From: an uncultured bacterium
GTDB taxonomy: Bacteria; Cyanobacteriota; Vampirovibrionia; Gastranaerophilales; Gastranaerophilaceae
Length of the DNA stretch: 64,000 nt
NCBI GenBank assembly: GCA_905215335.1
Contig: CAJMPQ010000007.1
Location: forward strand, 14,672 to 78,671
Direction of reading: 5' to 3'
Part shown: positions 1 to 8,138 of the stretch, piece after piece
Layout: each line of letters begins with the position of its first letter
How positions within the stretch are numbered: position 1 is the stretch's first letter
Position numbers and translations under genes: made by a program
Notes under the pieces: model-generated
The model's database searches: none
What the model was told of the DNA's origin: nothing
Seen by the model: the letters and a program-made list of their open reading frames with translations, nothing else

Positions 1-326
1 TTAACAAACTTAATGTTTTAAACTATGTTTATAAGAATGATCCAACAAAAAGACCTCAAGTAGGGGTAATTGCACAAGAGTTAAAACAAATATTCCCAGA
101 CTCCGTAACAAAAGATGAAAACGGTTATTTACAAATTCGTTTGGATGAAATGTTTTATGCGGCTATAAATGCAATAAAAGAATTAGATAAAAAGATTATA
201 GCTATAAGTAAGAAAGTTACTAAAGTAGAAACTCAAATATCTAAGTTAGAACAAGAAAATATTAGCCTAAAAAATCAAGTTGAAAAACTTTCTGTAAGAA
301 TAGAAAAACTAAAGGCTACAAACTAA
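1..326 (+). CDS. C-terminal end of a tail-fibre-like protein with peptidase S74 (intramolecular chaperone) domain, 5' truncated by window edge
   Basis: The reading frame is open from base 3 to the TAA at 324-326, so this is the tail of a gene that starts outside the window. The visible 107 residues match, almost motif for motif, the C-termini of the two complete genes at 1836-3797 and 3811-5640: VGVIAQELKQIFPDSV, then LDEMFYAAINAIK, then a Lys/Glu-rich coiled coil. This is the second half of the S74 chaperone domain, which trimerises phage tail fibres and then cuts itself off. The Ser-Lys dyad would lie just upstream of the window. By analogy the missing N-terminus should be a prepilin leader, but that is inference. 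An ATG at 141 inside the domain is not the true start. Confidence 0.85.
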   Translation, partial: NKLNVLNYVYKNDPTKRPQVGVIAQELKQIFPDSVTKDENGYLQIRLDEMFYAAINAIKELDKKIIAISKKVTKVETQISKLEQENISLKNQVEKLSVRIEKLKATN

Positions 327-344
327 TATATCTATAGAAAATAG

Positions 345-379
345 AAAAAGCGGTTGTTAGATTTTAACAACCGCTTTTT
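345..379 (+). terminator. Rho-independent terminator after the S74 gene
   Basis: A perfect 15-bp stem (345-359 with 365-379) with a 5-base loop ends in a T run. It lies 18 bases after the stop codon and before the metK promoter. Confidence 0.9.
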
Positions 380-401
380 CTTAGTAAAAATTAATAAAAA
401 T

Positions 402-430
402 TTGATTTAGGGTTACCTTTGACATAAACT
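402..430 (+). promoter_or_regulatory. Probable metK promoter
   Basis: TTGATT (402-407), a 17-base spacer and TAAACT (425-430) fit a vegetative sigma-70 promoter just downstream of the previous terminator. Transcription would start near 437. Confidence 0.5.
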
Positions 431-436
431 GATAAT

Positions 437-499
437 AAACGGAGTGCCGGGTTGGAATTAAAAAACTTACCGGCTTAGAAATAAATTAAGGAGAATAAA
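437..499 (+). promoter_or_regulatory. Structured metK leader
   Basis: The predicted 63-nt leader holds a GC-rich hairpin, GCCGG (446-450) with CCGGC (470-474), in otherwise AT-rich DNA. The metK ribosome-binding site AAGGAG follows, 7 bases before the ATG. In many bacteria metK is controlled by SAM riboswitches, but the conserved cores of SAM-I, SAM-II or SAM-III were not recognised here. It is reported only as a candidate control element. Confidence 0.3.
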
Positions 500-1756
500 A
501 TGACACCAAAAAATTTTTTATTTACTTCTGAATCAGTAACAGAAGGTCACCCAGACAAGGTTTGTGATCAGATTTCAGATGCAATTCTAGATGAATTTTT
601 AACAAAAGATAGACAATCAAGAGTTGCGGCAGAAACAACAGTTACAACAGGTATGGCTCTTGTTTGTGGTGAAATTACAGCTGATTGTTATGTAGATATT
701 CCACAAGTAGTTAGAAATACAATCAAAAATATTGGTTACGTTGGCTCAAATGCAGGTGGATTTGATGCAAATACTTGTGCTGTATTAACAAGTATTGATG
801 AGCAATCAACTGATATTGGTAATGGCGTAAACAAAGCTCTTGAATCAAGAAATGCAAATACTGATACTTCAACTACAGAAACTGAAGATATTGGTGCTGG
901 AGACCAAGGTATAATGTTTGGTTATGCTTGTAATGAAACTCCTGAACTTATGCCACTTCCAATAAGTTTAGCTCATAAATTATCACATCGCCTTGCTCAA
1001 ATTAGAAAACAAGGACTTGTTGGATACCTAAGACCAGATGGTAAATCTCAAGTTACTGTTGAATACAAAGATGGTAAACCAGCTAGAATACATACCGTTT
1101 TATTATCAACTCAACATAACCCTGAAATAAATGGTATTAGTGATAATAAAAAAGTTCAAGAAATTATTAAAGATGATTTAAAAAATCTAGTTATAGATTA
1201 CGTTTTTGAAAAAGAATCAATTAAACCTGATAAAGACACAATTATACTAATTAACCCATCTGGTAGATTTGTAATTGGTGGTCCACAAGGTGATTCAGGA
1301 TTAACAGGAAGAAAAATCATTGTTGATACATATGGTGGATACTCAAGACACGGTGGTGGAGCATTTTCTGGAAAAGATCCAACTAAAGTAGATAGATCTG
1401 CAGCTTATGCATCAAGATATGTTGCTAAAAATATTGTAGCAGCTGGTCTTGCTGACAAATGCGAAATTGAACTTGCTTATGCTATTGGTGTGGCAGAACC
1501 CCTATCAATTATGGTTGATACTTTTGGAACTGGTAAAATAGCTGATGATGAAATCGCTAAACTTGTATCTAAAAACTTTGACCTAAGACCAGCTGGAATT
1601 ATTAATAAATTTGATTTAAGAAATTTACCAGCAAAAAATGGTGGAAAGTTCTATCAATTACTAGCAGCTTACGGTCATATGGGCAGAACTGATATTGAAG
1701 TTCCTTGGGAATTAACAGATAAAGCTGACTTACTAAAAGAACAAGCTATGAAATAA
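500..1756 (+). CDS. metK: S-adenosylmethionine synthetase
   Basis: This cytosolic enzyme makes S-adenosylmethionine from methionine and ATP and so feeds all methylation and radical-SAM reactions, including RimO at 52 kb. The 418-residue length is slightly above the usual 380-400. Family signatures are present: the N-terminal FTSESVTEGHPDKVCDQISD, the ATP-binding GAGDQGIMFGYA, and GGGAFSGKDPTKVDRSAAY in the C-terminal third. The start has a clear AAGGAG ribosome-binding site 7 bases upstream. The gene stands alone, with its own promoter, structured leader and terminator, between two tail-fibre-like genes. Nothing in the sequence is irregular. Confidence 0.97.
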   Translation: MTPKNFLFTSESVTEGHPDKVCDQISDAILDEFLTKDRQSRVAAETTVTTGMALVCGEITADCYVDIPQVVRNTIKNIGYVGSNAGGFDANTCAVLTSIDEQSTDIGNGVNKALESRNANTDTSTTETEDIGAGDQGIMFGYACNETPELMPLPISLAHKLSHRLAQIRKQGLVGYLRPDGKSQVTVEYKDGKPARIHTVLLSTQHNPEINGISDNKKVQEIIKDDLKNLVIDYVFEKESIKPDKDTIILINPSGRFVIGGPQGDSGLTGRKIIVDTYGGYSRHGGGAFSGKDPTKVDRSAAYASRYVAKNIVAAGLADKCEIELAYAIGVAEPLSIMVDTFGTGKIADDEIAKLVSKNFDLRPAGIINKFDLRNLPAKNGGKFYQLLAAYGHMGRTDIEVPWELTDKADLLKEQAMK

Positions 1757-1780
1757 ATTCTAGAGAATAGAATATAATAT

Positions 1781-1816
1781 AAAAAAGCTAATCTTTGATT
1801 TAAGATTAGCTTTTTT
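1781..1816. terminator. Bidirectional terminator between metK and the S74 prepilin gene
   Basis: A perfect 15-bp stem (1781-1795 with 1802-1816) begins with six A and ends with six T, so it can stop transcription of metK from the left and of the convergent gene ending at 1836 from the right. Confidence 0.9.
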
Positions 1817-1835
1817 ATTGAAATAATAATAAATA

Positions 1836-3797
1836 TTATTTATGTTTTTTTTCTAATACAGATAATTCTTTTTCTAAAGAATCTAATTTTTTAATCATTT
1901 CAGCATTATCTTGCTTTAAAGCTGCAATTCGAGCTCTGTCTCTTGAAATTCGACTAGCTAATACCTCAACCTTAGTATTCAAAGTTTTAATAGCATTAAT
2001 AGCAGCATAGAACATTTCATCCCAACGGATTTGATAATAACCACGGCTATCCTTAGTTACTGAATTTGGGAATATTTGTTTTAAATCTTGTGCAATTACA
2101 CCAACATGCGGAAGTTTATTTTTATCATTTTTATATGTATAATTATAAACTTTTAATTTATTGATTTCGTCTAAGCCTGCTGTATATAGAGAACTTAAAT
2201 TTTTCAATCGAATATCAGATCTTAAATCTGGACAACAAGACCCATCAGAATACATATGGGCATAGTTTAAATCTATATCCATAGAATTGTGATCATTACC
2301 TTTCAAAGTTATACTTGAACCTGTTGATTTGTCAGTATAAGATCCTCCGTATCGCCAATCATCAGAAGTATTTTTGGCTGACATTTGTGTGGTCCAATCA
2401 TAAGAAACTATACCATTTTGTGAACCAATAGGTACAGCACAAACACATGAAAAACGGCCACCTTGTTGAGCATGCATACGACCTCTGTTCCCTCTAACTT
2501 TTTCAGTTCTTTCAGAACCATCGAGGCCACCCATTGGACGAGCATGAGTTCTATTCTTAGCTCTTTCTGTAAAATATAACATCAAAGCAGGTTGATTATC
2601 ATACAATGATGCTCTAGCTGTTAAATATGTTTGTCCTCGAACAATAAAATTACCATTTATTAATACTGATGAGTCACCCATCGAAAATGGTTTTGCTGAG
2701 CCATTTTTAGAATTCACATTATGAACTTCAATTACAGAAGCACCACTCCAATATCTATTATCATATCTATAGAACTGTACTGGGAATGAACCTAAATATA
2801 CACGTTCTTCATCATCTGTGTATAAACCTTTTGACTTATTTCTTCTTCCTGAATCTGAGCTCTTATCTTTATAAAGTCCAGAATTAGCACCAACACAAGT
2901 TTTATGAGACCCTGTAATTTCAGAACAAGCATTATAACCTATAGCTGTATTATAACTACCTGAAACTGATGATTGTAGAGAATAAGCTCCAATTGCAGTA
3001 TTACCTTCACCGGAGTTAGCTTTTAACATGCTATGTGGTCCATAAACTGTATTATAATTAAATTTTCCAGAAGTAGAAGGAGCTGCATTATAACCTACAA
3101 TTGTATTACCAGTTGCCGCAGAAGACAATGGAATTTTTTCACCAACTACTGTATTATAACTTCCTGAAACTAATTTATTACCAGTATCAGTACCAATTAA
3201 AGTATTATACGAACCAGTTGTTAATTGATTAGCCGCATTAGAACCAATAGCAGTATTATAGCTACCCGTAGAAACTTTTTTTAATGCTGAATATCCCAAA
3301 GCAGTATTATACTGACCCGTAGATAAACCTGATAAAGCACCTACACCATATGCTGAATTATATTTTGCAGCACTTGGCTGTATGCTATCATATAAACCAC
3401 CAAACAACATATTGGTTGAATCAGCAAATAATTCACCAACAAGTTTACCTGCACCTGAATTTTCACTACCATACCTGAATTGCATTTGAGCTTGAGGTCG
3501 AGGTCTTTTATTTGTAGGTCGGATAACAACTTTTGAATAAGGAGCATAATTAGCTATATCAGACTTATCTGTTGGTGTCAAACCTATAAAAGCTTGTGCA
3601 GTCATACTTTTATTAATATGATCATAATAAGCATCATATTGATCATCATTTGCAACGAAAGCCCAAACATTTTCAGTAGAAGCGTTATTATACCTCACTG
3701 TGAAAACTGGAGCAAAAGCCGCAATGATAATTACGAGTAAAGACATAATTATCATTAATTCTGCAATTGTAAAAGCTTTATGTTTTTTATAATTCAT
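1836..3797 (-). CDS. Prepilin-leader surface protein with YadA-like head repeats and peptidase S74 domain
   Basis: The product has 653 residues. Residues 1-8 are a basic prepilin leader followed by a type IV prepilin core (A|FTIAELMIIMSLLVIII), with Glu5 kept and Ala instead of Gly before the cleavage site. Residues about 150-310 carry repeats of about 23 residues around G-S-Y-N-T-A-I-G, like the heads of trimeric adhesins and tail fibres. An S74 intramolecular chaperone starts at about 525, with the Ser527-Asp...Lys532 catalytic pair (SDIRLK) intact and VGVIAQDLKQIFP after it. A coiled coil ends the protein. Inferred: it is inserted by the pilin machinery, trimerises, then self-cleaves. The ribosome-binding site GGAG lies 9 bases upstream. 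The gene follows its paralog by only 170 bases and is probably co-transcribed. Confidence 0.85.
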   Translation of the reverse strand: MNYKKHKAFTIAELMIIMSLLVIIIAAFAPVFTVRYNNASTENVWAFVANDDQYDAYYDHINKSMTAQAFIGLTPTDKSDIANYAPYSKVVIRPTNKRPRPQAQMQFRYGSENSGAGKLVGELFADSTNMLFGGLYDSIQPSAAKYNSAYGVGALSGLSTGQYNTALGYSALKKVSTGSYNTAIGSNAANQLTTGSYNTLIGTDTGNKLVSGSYNTVVGEKIPLSSAATGNTIVGYNAAPSTSGKFNYNTVYGPHSMLKANSGEGNTAIGAYSLQSSVSGSYNTAIGYNACSEITGSHKTCVGANSGLYKDKSSDSGRRNKSKGLYTDDEERVYLGSFPVQFYRYDNRYWSGASVIEVHNVNSKNGSAKPFSMGDSSVLINGNFIVRGQTYLTARASLYDNQPALMLYFTERAKNRTHARPMGGLDGSERTEKVRGNRGRMHAQQGGRFSCVCAVPIGSQNGIVSYDWTTQMSAKNTSDDWRYGGSYTDKSTGSSITLKGNDHNSMDIDLNYAHMYSDGSCCPDLRSDIRLKNLSSLYTAGLDEINKLKVYNYTYKNDKNKLPHVGVIAQDLKQIFPNSVTKDSRGYYQIRWDEMFYAAINAIKTLNTKVEVLASRISRDRARIAALKQDNAEMIKKLDSLEKELSVLEKKHK

Positions 3798-3810
3798 TAT
3801 TTATACTCCA

Positions 3811-5640
3811 TTATTTTTTTTCTAATCTTGCTGTTCTAGAAGATAATAATACAACACGCTTTTGTATTTCAGAATGTGACTTATGAATATTAACAGTATC
3901 TTTTTCTAAATCAACAATATCAGCTGCTAATTTCTCTATTTTATTATTCAACGTTTTAATTGCATTTATCGCTGCGTAGAACATTTCATCCCAACGTATA
4001 TGTAAATACCCATCTTTGCCATTAGTAACCGCTGTAGGGAAAACCTTTTGTAAATCTTGAGCAATAACACCAACGTGAGGAGTTTTATTCTCATCATCTT
4101 TAAATGTATATGTATATGGTTTTAAAGCTAAAATTTCAGATAATCCAAAATTATTTTCAACAAAATTATCCTTTAACCTCAAATCTGAAGATACGTGCAA
4201 TTGAGGACAAGGAGAATTAAAACTGTATGAATAAGGATCGGTAGTACAAGTTTTTTGACCGCCACGATGAGTATCTAAAACGTTAGCAGAAAATGGATCC
4301 GGTTTAAAGTTTTTACGGAACCAACGACAAGTATATTTTCTACGTACAGGTCTCCAGGTGTCATCTCTACATACGTTACCACCACGTAAGTTAGTAGAAA
4401 TATCAATAAAATTGAAGCCAGCTAAATCTTCATGGTTATCAAGAGCAAAAAAGTTTCCACGAACAACCAAATTTGAATTTAATACAGCCGAAGCTGAACT
4501 AAATTGTTTTGCATTACTTGGAGAACTACCAACATCTGGTCCAAACCAAGGACGAGTAAAATTACCATCAACGTTATGAATTTCCAAAACAGAACGACCA
4601 GCAAAGCCACCTAAAGGATAACCACCTAAGAATACTCTATCATTACCATCACCACTAAATTCTGTTGGAGTATTACCAACACCAGAACCTGAAGTATAAC
4701 CAACGCAAGTTCTTGTTCCAGTTTTACCAGTAACTGTAAATGACGCACAAGTATCATAACCAACTGCCGTAATGTTTGTTATATCTGGATTACCAGAAGT
4801 ATAAGTATCATAACCGATTATAGTGTTGTTTTTAGCTTTTTTACCATAGAATTTTGAGCCCGCAATAGTATTATATGTTGCATATTTATCTGCAAAGCCA
4901 CCACCTGTTTGAGCACCTGAAAAGACATTATAAGAACCAACAGTATTAGAATTTGCAATAGAATAAGAACCCAGTGCAATATTACCAACTAAAGCTTCAG
5001 ATGATGTCCCTGAATTTGAACCGACAAAAATATTGGAATTAGCTTTAGATGCCAATGATCTAGCTGAGTTATTACCAACAGCAATAACATGGTTTCCTGA
5101 ATCTAAACTTGCATTAGTTGCAAGCGCATATGAACCATAAGCAACAGTATTATTAGCTGAAACCAAAGAGTTCGCAACACCTACCCCTGCTGCTGTATTA
5201 TAAGAACTACCATAAGAGGAATTAGGCAGCATTGAAAAGAAATTTGAGCCTAATAATAAGTTATTTTTACTATCAACATGCAATGTACCAGCATTAACAC
5301 CATCACCAGTACCATACCTAAACTGAATTTGACGTTGAGGGGAAGGAGAATTAGAAGCTCTTATTACAACCTTCGCACTTTTATTAATTTGGTCAGCTGG
5401 AACAACCTTTGGATTTAGCCCAATAAAAGCTGATGAAGTCCAACCTGGAACACCTGGATCATAAAAAGCATCCATCATATCATCATTAGTAACATAATTC
5501 CAAACTGACTCATTTGAAAAACTAGCACCGCTTCTTCTTTTAGTAATAATTGGAGCCAAAGCCGCAAATAAAACAGCTATAACAACCAAAACTATCAATA
5601 ATTCAGTCAAAGAAAAAGCATACTTCTTATATAATTTCAT
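3811..5640 (-). CDS. Prepilin-leader surface protein with peptidase S74 domain, paralog of the next gene
   Basis: The product has 609 residues from the ATG at 5640. That start gives the same 8-residue leader before the cleavage site (A|FSLTELLIVLVVIAV) as the neighbouring paralog. An ATG at 5646 and a TTG at 5649 are alternatives, because the GGAG site lies 4 bases before 5646 and 10 before 5640. Glu5 of the prepilin core is present. The middle (about residues 150-330) has loose N-T-x-x-G-S/Y repeats. The S74 domain keeps its dyad, Ser485 and Lys490 in SDLRLK, and shares the RWDEMFYAAINAIKTLN stretch with its paralogs before a terminal coiled coil. It is the first gene of a two-gene unit, 13 bases ahead of the gene ending at 1836. 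Function as a surface fibre is inference. Confidence 0.83.
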   Translation of the reverse strand: MKLYKKYAFSLTELLIVLVVIAVLFAALAPIITKRRSGASFSNESVWNYVTNDDMMDAFYDPGVPGWTSSAFIGLNPKVVPADQINKSAKVVIRASNSPSPQRQIQFRYGTGDGVNAGTLHVDSKNNLLLGSNFFSMLPNSSYGSSYNTAAGVGVANSLVSANNTVAYGSYALATNASLDSGNHVIAVGNNSARSLASKANSNIFVGSNSGTSSEALVGNIALGSYSIANSNTVGSYNVFSGAQTGGGFADKYATYNTIAGSKFYGKKAKNNTIIGYDTYTSGNPDITNITAVGYDTCASFTVTGKTGTRTCVGYTSGSGVGNTPTEFSGDGNDRVFLGGYPLGGFAGRSVLEIHNVDGNFTRPWFGPDVGSSPSNAKQFSSASAVLNSNLVVRGNFFALDNHEDLAGFNFIDISTNLRGGNVCRDDTWRPVRRKYTCRWFRKNFKPDPFSANVLDTHRGGQKTCTTDPYSYSFNSPCPQLHVSSDLRLKDNFVENNFGLSEILALKPYTYTFKDDENKTPHVGVIAQDLQKVFPTAVTNGKDGYLHIRWDEMFYAAINAIKTLNNKIEKLAADIVDLEKDTVNIHKSHSEIQKRVVLLSSRTARLEKK

Positions 5641-5746
5641 CCTCATCAAACTCCAAAAGTATATAACATGAACATTATTATTATATCACATTACAAAAGC
5701 TTATTCAATATAATTTACAAATATTGCTAAGAACTTGTAATGACTG

Positions 5747-5786
5747 GTAATTTATCATTACAAAACTTTACACAATGATAAATTAC
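5747..5786. promoter_or_regulatory. Operator-like palindrome upstream of the MFS exporter
   Basis: A perfect 13-bp inverted repeat (5747-5759 with 5774-5786) with a 14-base spacer lies just before the -10 element of the exporter gene. A related half site, TGATAAAATTTAC at 5791-5803, overlaps the -10 itself. This arrangement suits a dimeric repressor such as TetR or MarR, but no such regulator is encoded nearby. Confidence 0.5.
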
Positions 5787-5790
5787 TACG

Positions 5791-5805
5791 TGATAAAATT
5801 TACTT
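5791..5805 (+). promoter_or_regulatory. Extended -10 promoter giving a leaderless MFS mRNA
   Basis: TG-A-TAAAAT (5791-5799) lies exactly 6 bases before the ATG, and there is no Shine-Dalgarno sequence. Transcription would begin at or next to the start codon. Confidence 0.45.
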
Positions 5806-7185
5806 ATGAGTAATAAAGAAATTAAATGGACAATATGTTTATTAGTAATACTTGGTAATTTTTTAGGCATGCTAGATTCAAGTACAGTGAACCTAGCTTT
5901 ATACCCCATAGCTAAAGATTTGAACATAACACTGGCACAAGTGCAATGGGTAGTTATTGCATATATGCTAGTTTTAACCGTATTTTTACCATTTTTTGGT
6001 AAAATTGGAGATTTATTTCCTAAAAACAAAGTATATTCATTTGGATTCTTTATTTTTGCAATAGGCGCTCTATTAAACTCCACAGCACCAAATTTTTACT
6101 TATTAATTTTATACAGATGTATTGAAGCTCTTGGAGCCTCAATCATGATAGCAAATGGTCCAGCAGTAATCGCAACCCTTTTTAAAGGTGCAGATAGAGG
6201 CAAAGCTTTGGGAATAAACGCTTGTCTTGTTGCCGTTGGGGGCATGAGTGGTCCCGCAGTTGGAGGCGCACTTATAAACTCTTTCGGTTGGAGAACAATT
6301 TTTCTTCCTTCAGTTCCAATAGCTATATTTGGTGCTTTTTACGCATACAAGATGCTTCCATCCTATATTAAACACATTGAATTCAAATTTGATTATAAGG
6401 GTTTTATATATTTCACAGTGGCGTTATTTGCTTTATTACTTGCAATCTCAGAAGGACACCATTGGGGTTGGAAGTCAATCAAAATAATATCATTAGGTGT
6501 ACTAACGCTTATATTTGGCGGTCTGTTTTACTTTAGAGATAGTAAAATAAATTATCCATTAATAGATTTTAAAATGTTTAAAATTAAAACATTCACATTC
6601 GGGAATATAGCAGTTATGACATCTTACATGACAATGTTTACAAATGGAATTTTATTACCCTTCTTCCTACAAGAAATCTTAAAATATAATGCCCTAATAA
6701 CAGGCTTACTTATATTACCTTATTCTATTGCATCATCTGCAGTAGCTCCATTTGCAGGATCATATGCAGGTAAACATGGTAGTAGGCTACTAACTGTTGT
6801 TGGTCCATCCATTTATATTTTAGCTTTAATAATTTTTACTACATTCAATACTTCAACACAAATATGGGAAATCATTTTAGCATCAGTGATTATGGGCATT
6901 GGAAATGGCTGTTTTCAATCTCCATCAAATACAGCTATTATAACAAGTGTAAAAAAAGAAGAATTAGGTTTAGCTAGTGGAATACTTTCACTATCAAGAA
7001 ATCTTGGAAATATTCTTGGTGTAGCTATCACAATTACATTATTTGATAGTTTTAGAACAATGTTACTTAATGATGGCTTAGCATATCAAAAAGCATTTTT
7101 ATCATCTTACCACTGGACAATGTGTTTTGGTATAGGCTTTGGAATTATCTGTCTTTCTTGTGCAGCTTTTGCTTACAAAAAATAA
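5806..7185 (+). CDS. MFS drug:H+ antiporter, DHA2 (EmrB/QacA) type
   Basis: The product is a 459-residue inner-membrane transporter with about 14 hydrophobic segments, the length and topology of the 14-TM DHA2 family that exports drugs and organic cations using the proton gradient. Family motifs are readable: LDSSTVNLALYPI in TM1 (motif D1), GKIGDLFPKNK in the first cytoplasmic loop (motif A), and GPAVGGALINSFGWR in and after TM5 (motif C). The gene is single, divergent from the tail-fibre pair, and preceded by a 13-bp palindrome overlapping its promoter, so substrate-induced derepression is likely. There is no ribosome-binding site, and the -10 sits 6 bases before ATG. The substrate cannot be told from the sequence. 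Confidence 0.9.
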   Translation: MSNKEIKWTICLLVILGNFLGMLDSSTVNLALYPIAKDLNITLAQVQWVVIAYMLVLTVFLPFFGKIGDLFPKNKVYSFGFFIFAIGALLNSTAPNFYLLILYRCIEALGASIMIANGPAVIATLFKGADRGKALGINACLVAVGGMSGPAVGGALINSFGWRTIFLPSVPIAIFGAFYAYKMLPSYIKHIEFKFDYKGFIYFTVALFALLLAISEGHHWGWKSIKIISLGVLTLIFGGLFYFRDSKINYPLIDFKMFKIKTFTFGNIAVMTSYMTMFTNGILLPFFLQEILKYNALITGLLILPYSIASSAVAPFAGSYAGKHGSRLLTVVGPSIYILALIIFTTFNTSTQIWEIILASVIMGIGNGCFQSPSNTAIITSVKKEELGLASGILSLSRNLGNILGVAITITLFDSFRTMLLNDGLAYQKAFLSSYHWTMCFGIGFGIICLSCAAFAYKK

Positions 7186-7243
7186 AATTAATAGCAAAAT
7201 TTTATATTTTTGGCCTTATAACACATAGGAGGTATTCATAAAT

Positions 7244-8029
7244 ATGAAAGTTGATTTAAAAGCTATATTAAATAAACAAAAAGCACTAGAAAAACCAATA
7301 ATAGAAAAGAAAAAAATAAAAGTTCATAAATTAATATTTGATGAGAAGAATGTAACAAATCCTGATAAATCTTTTGATATATTTGAACGACAAGTGACAC
7401 AAATAGTTTCAAAAAAAGAAAAAGTTGAACCTAGCTCGTTTTTTGGAGAATTAAACGCATTATTTAATAAATTTTTAGAAACAAACCAAATAGATAAAAT
7501 AAATAAAAATGGTACTAAATTCGCAGAAAAGCTTGTTGGACTTGGTGATGGCAGACTTGCTGCAATTATATACAGTCTTCTTATAAAAGCTAATGAAGGA
7601 AATCCGGAACTTGTTGAACGCTTTGCAATAAATGGTCTTGCTATCGCAAAAAGATTTAATGATCCGGTCCATATTATGGCAAGATGCGAAAATTTAAGAA
7701 AAATCTATAATGTTACCAGCCCTCAAAGTGAAAAAATGTTAAAAATTTTATATGAAGAAAAAAGAGCTCTAAATTCTATAACAAAGAATTATGAAAGTGC
7801 TAAAAATAGATTTCAAACAATTTCAAAAGAAATGAAACCTGTTGAAAATTATCAAATTATGCAGGGCGCTATACAAATTCAAATTGCAAAAATCCTAAGA
7901 AACACAAACAAAAATGCTGCAATTATAGAACTAAATAGCGCATACGATTTACTTAAAAGTGTAGGGAAAGGAAAATACACTAAAGAAATCGAAAAATTAC
8001 TAGACGACATCAATAAAACACAAATCTAA
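7244..8029 (+). CDS. Unrecognised helical cytosolic protein
   Basis: The product has 261 residues, no signal peptide or membrane segment, and is rich in Lys and Glu. Residues about 65-255 look like successive amphipathic helices (for example LAAIIYSLLIKANEGNPELV and AAIIELNSAYDLLKSVGKG), which suggests a TPR-like or other alpha-solenoid fold, while the first 60 residues look disordered and charged. GGAGG lies 11 bases before the ATG. The gene sits alone between the exporter and typA, with no terminator visible on either side, so read-through into typA is possible. The family was not recognised and no function is proposed. Confidence 0.75.
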   Translation: MKVDLKAILNKQKALEKPIIEKKKIKVHKLIFDEKNVTNPDKSFDIFERQVTQIVSKKEKVEPSSFFGELNALFNKFLETNQIDKINKNGTKFAEKLVGLGDGRLAAIIYSLLIKANEGNPELVERFAINGLAIAKRFNDPVHIMARCENLRKIYNVTSPQSEKMLKILYEEKRALNSITKNYESAKNRFQTISKEMKPVENYQIMQGAIQIQIAKILRNTNKNAAIIELNSAYDLLKSVGKGKYTKEIEKLLDDINKTQI

Positions 8030-8138
8030 ATATTAATTATATGTAAATATAATTATTAAATATTGAAAATTCAAAATGTCTGTTTTATCATATAAGTGTA
8101 ATAAGTACACTAAACATAATATGAATGGTAGGAAATGT

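Noticed and set aside
437..499. Naming the metK leader as a SAM riboswitch
   Set aside because: None of the conserved SAM riboswitch cores could be read in it; only the hairpin and gene context suggest control.
8076..8138. N-terminal extension of TypA from ATG 8076
   Set aside because: It adds 21 unconserved residues, and a good ribosome-binding site precedes ATG 8139, which gives the normal N-terminus.
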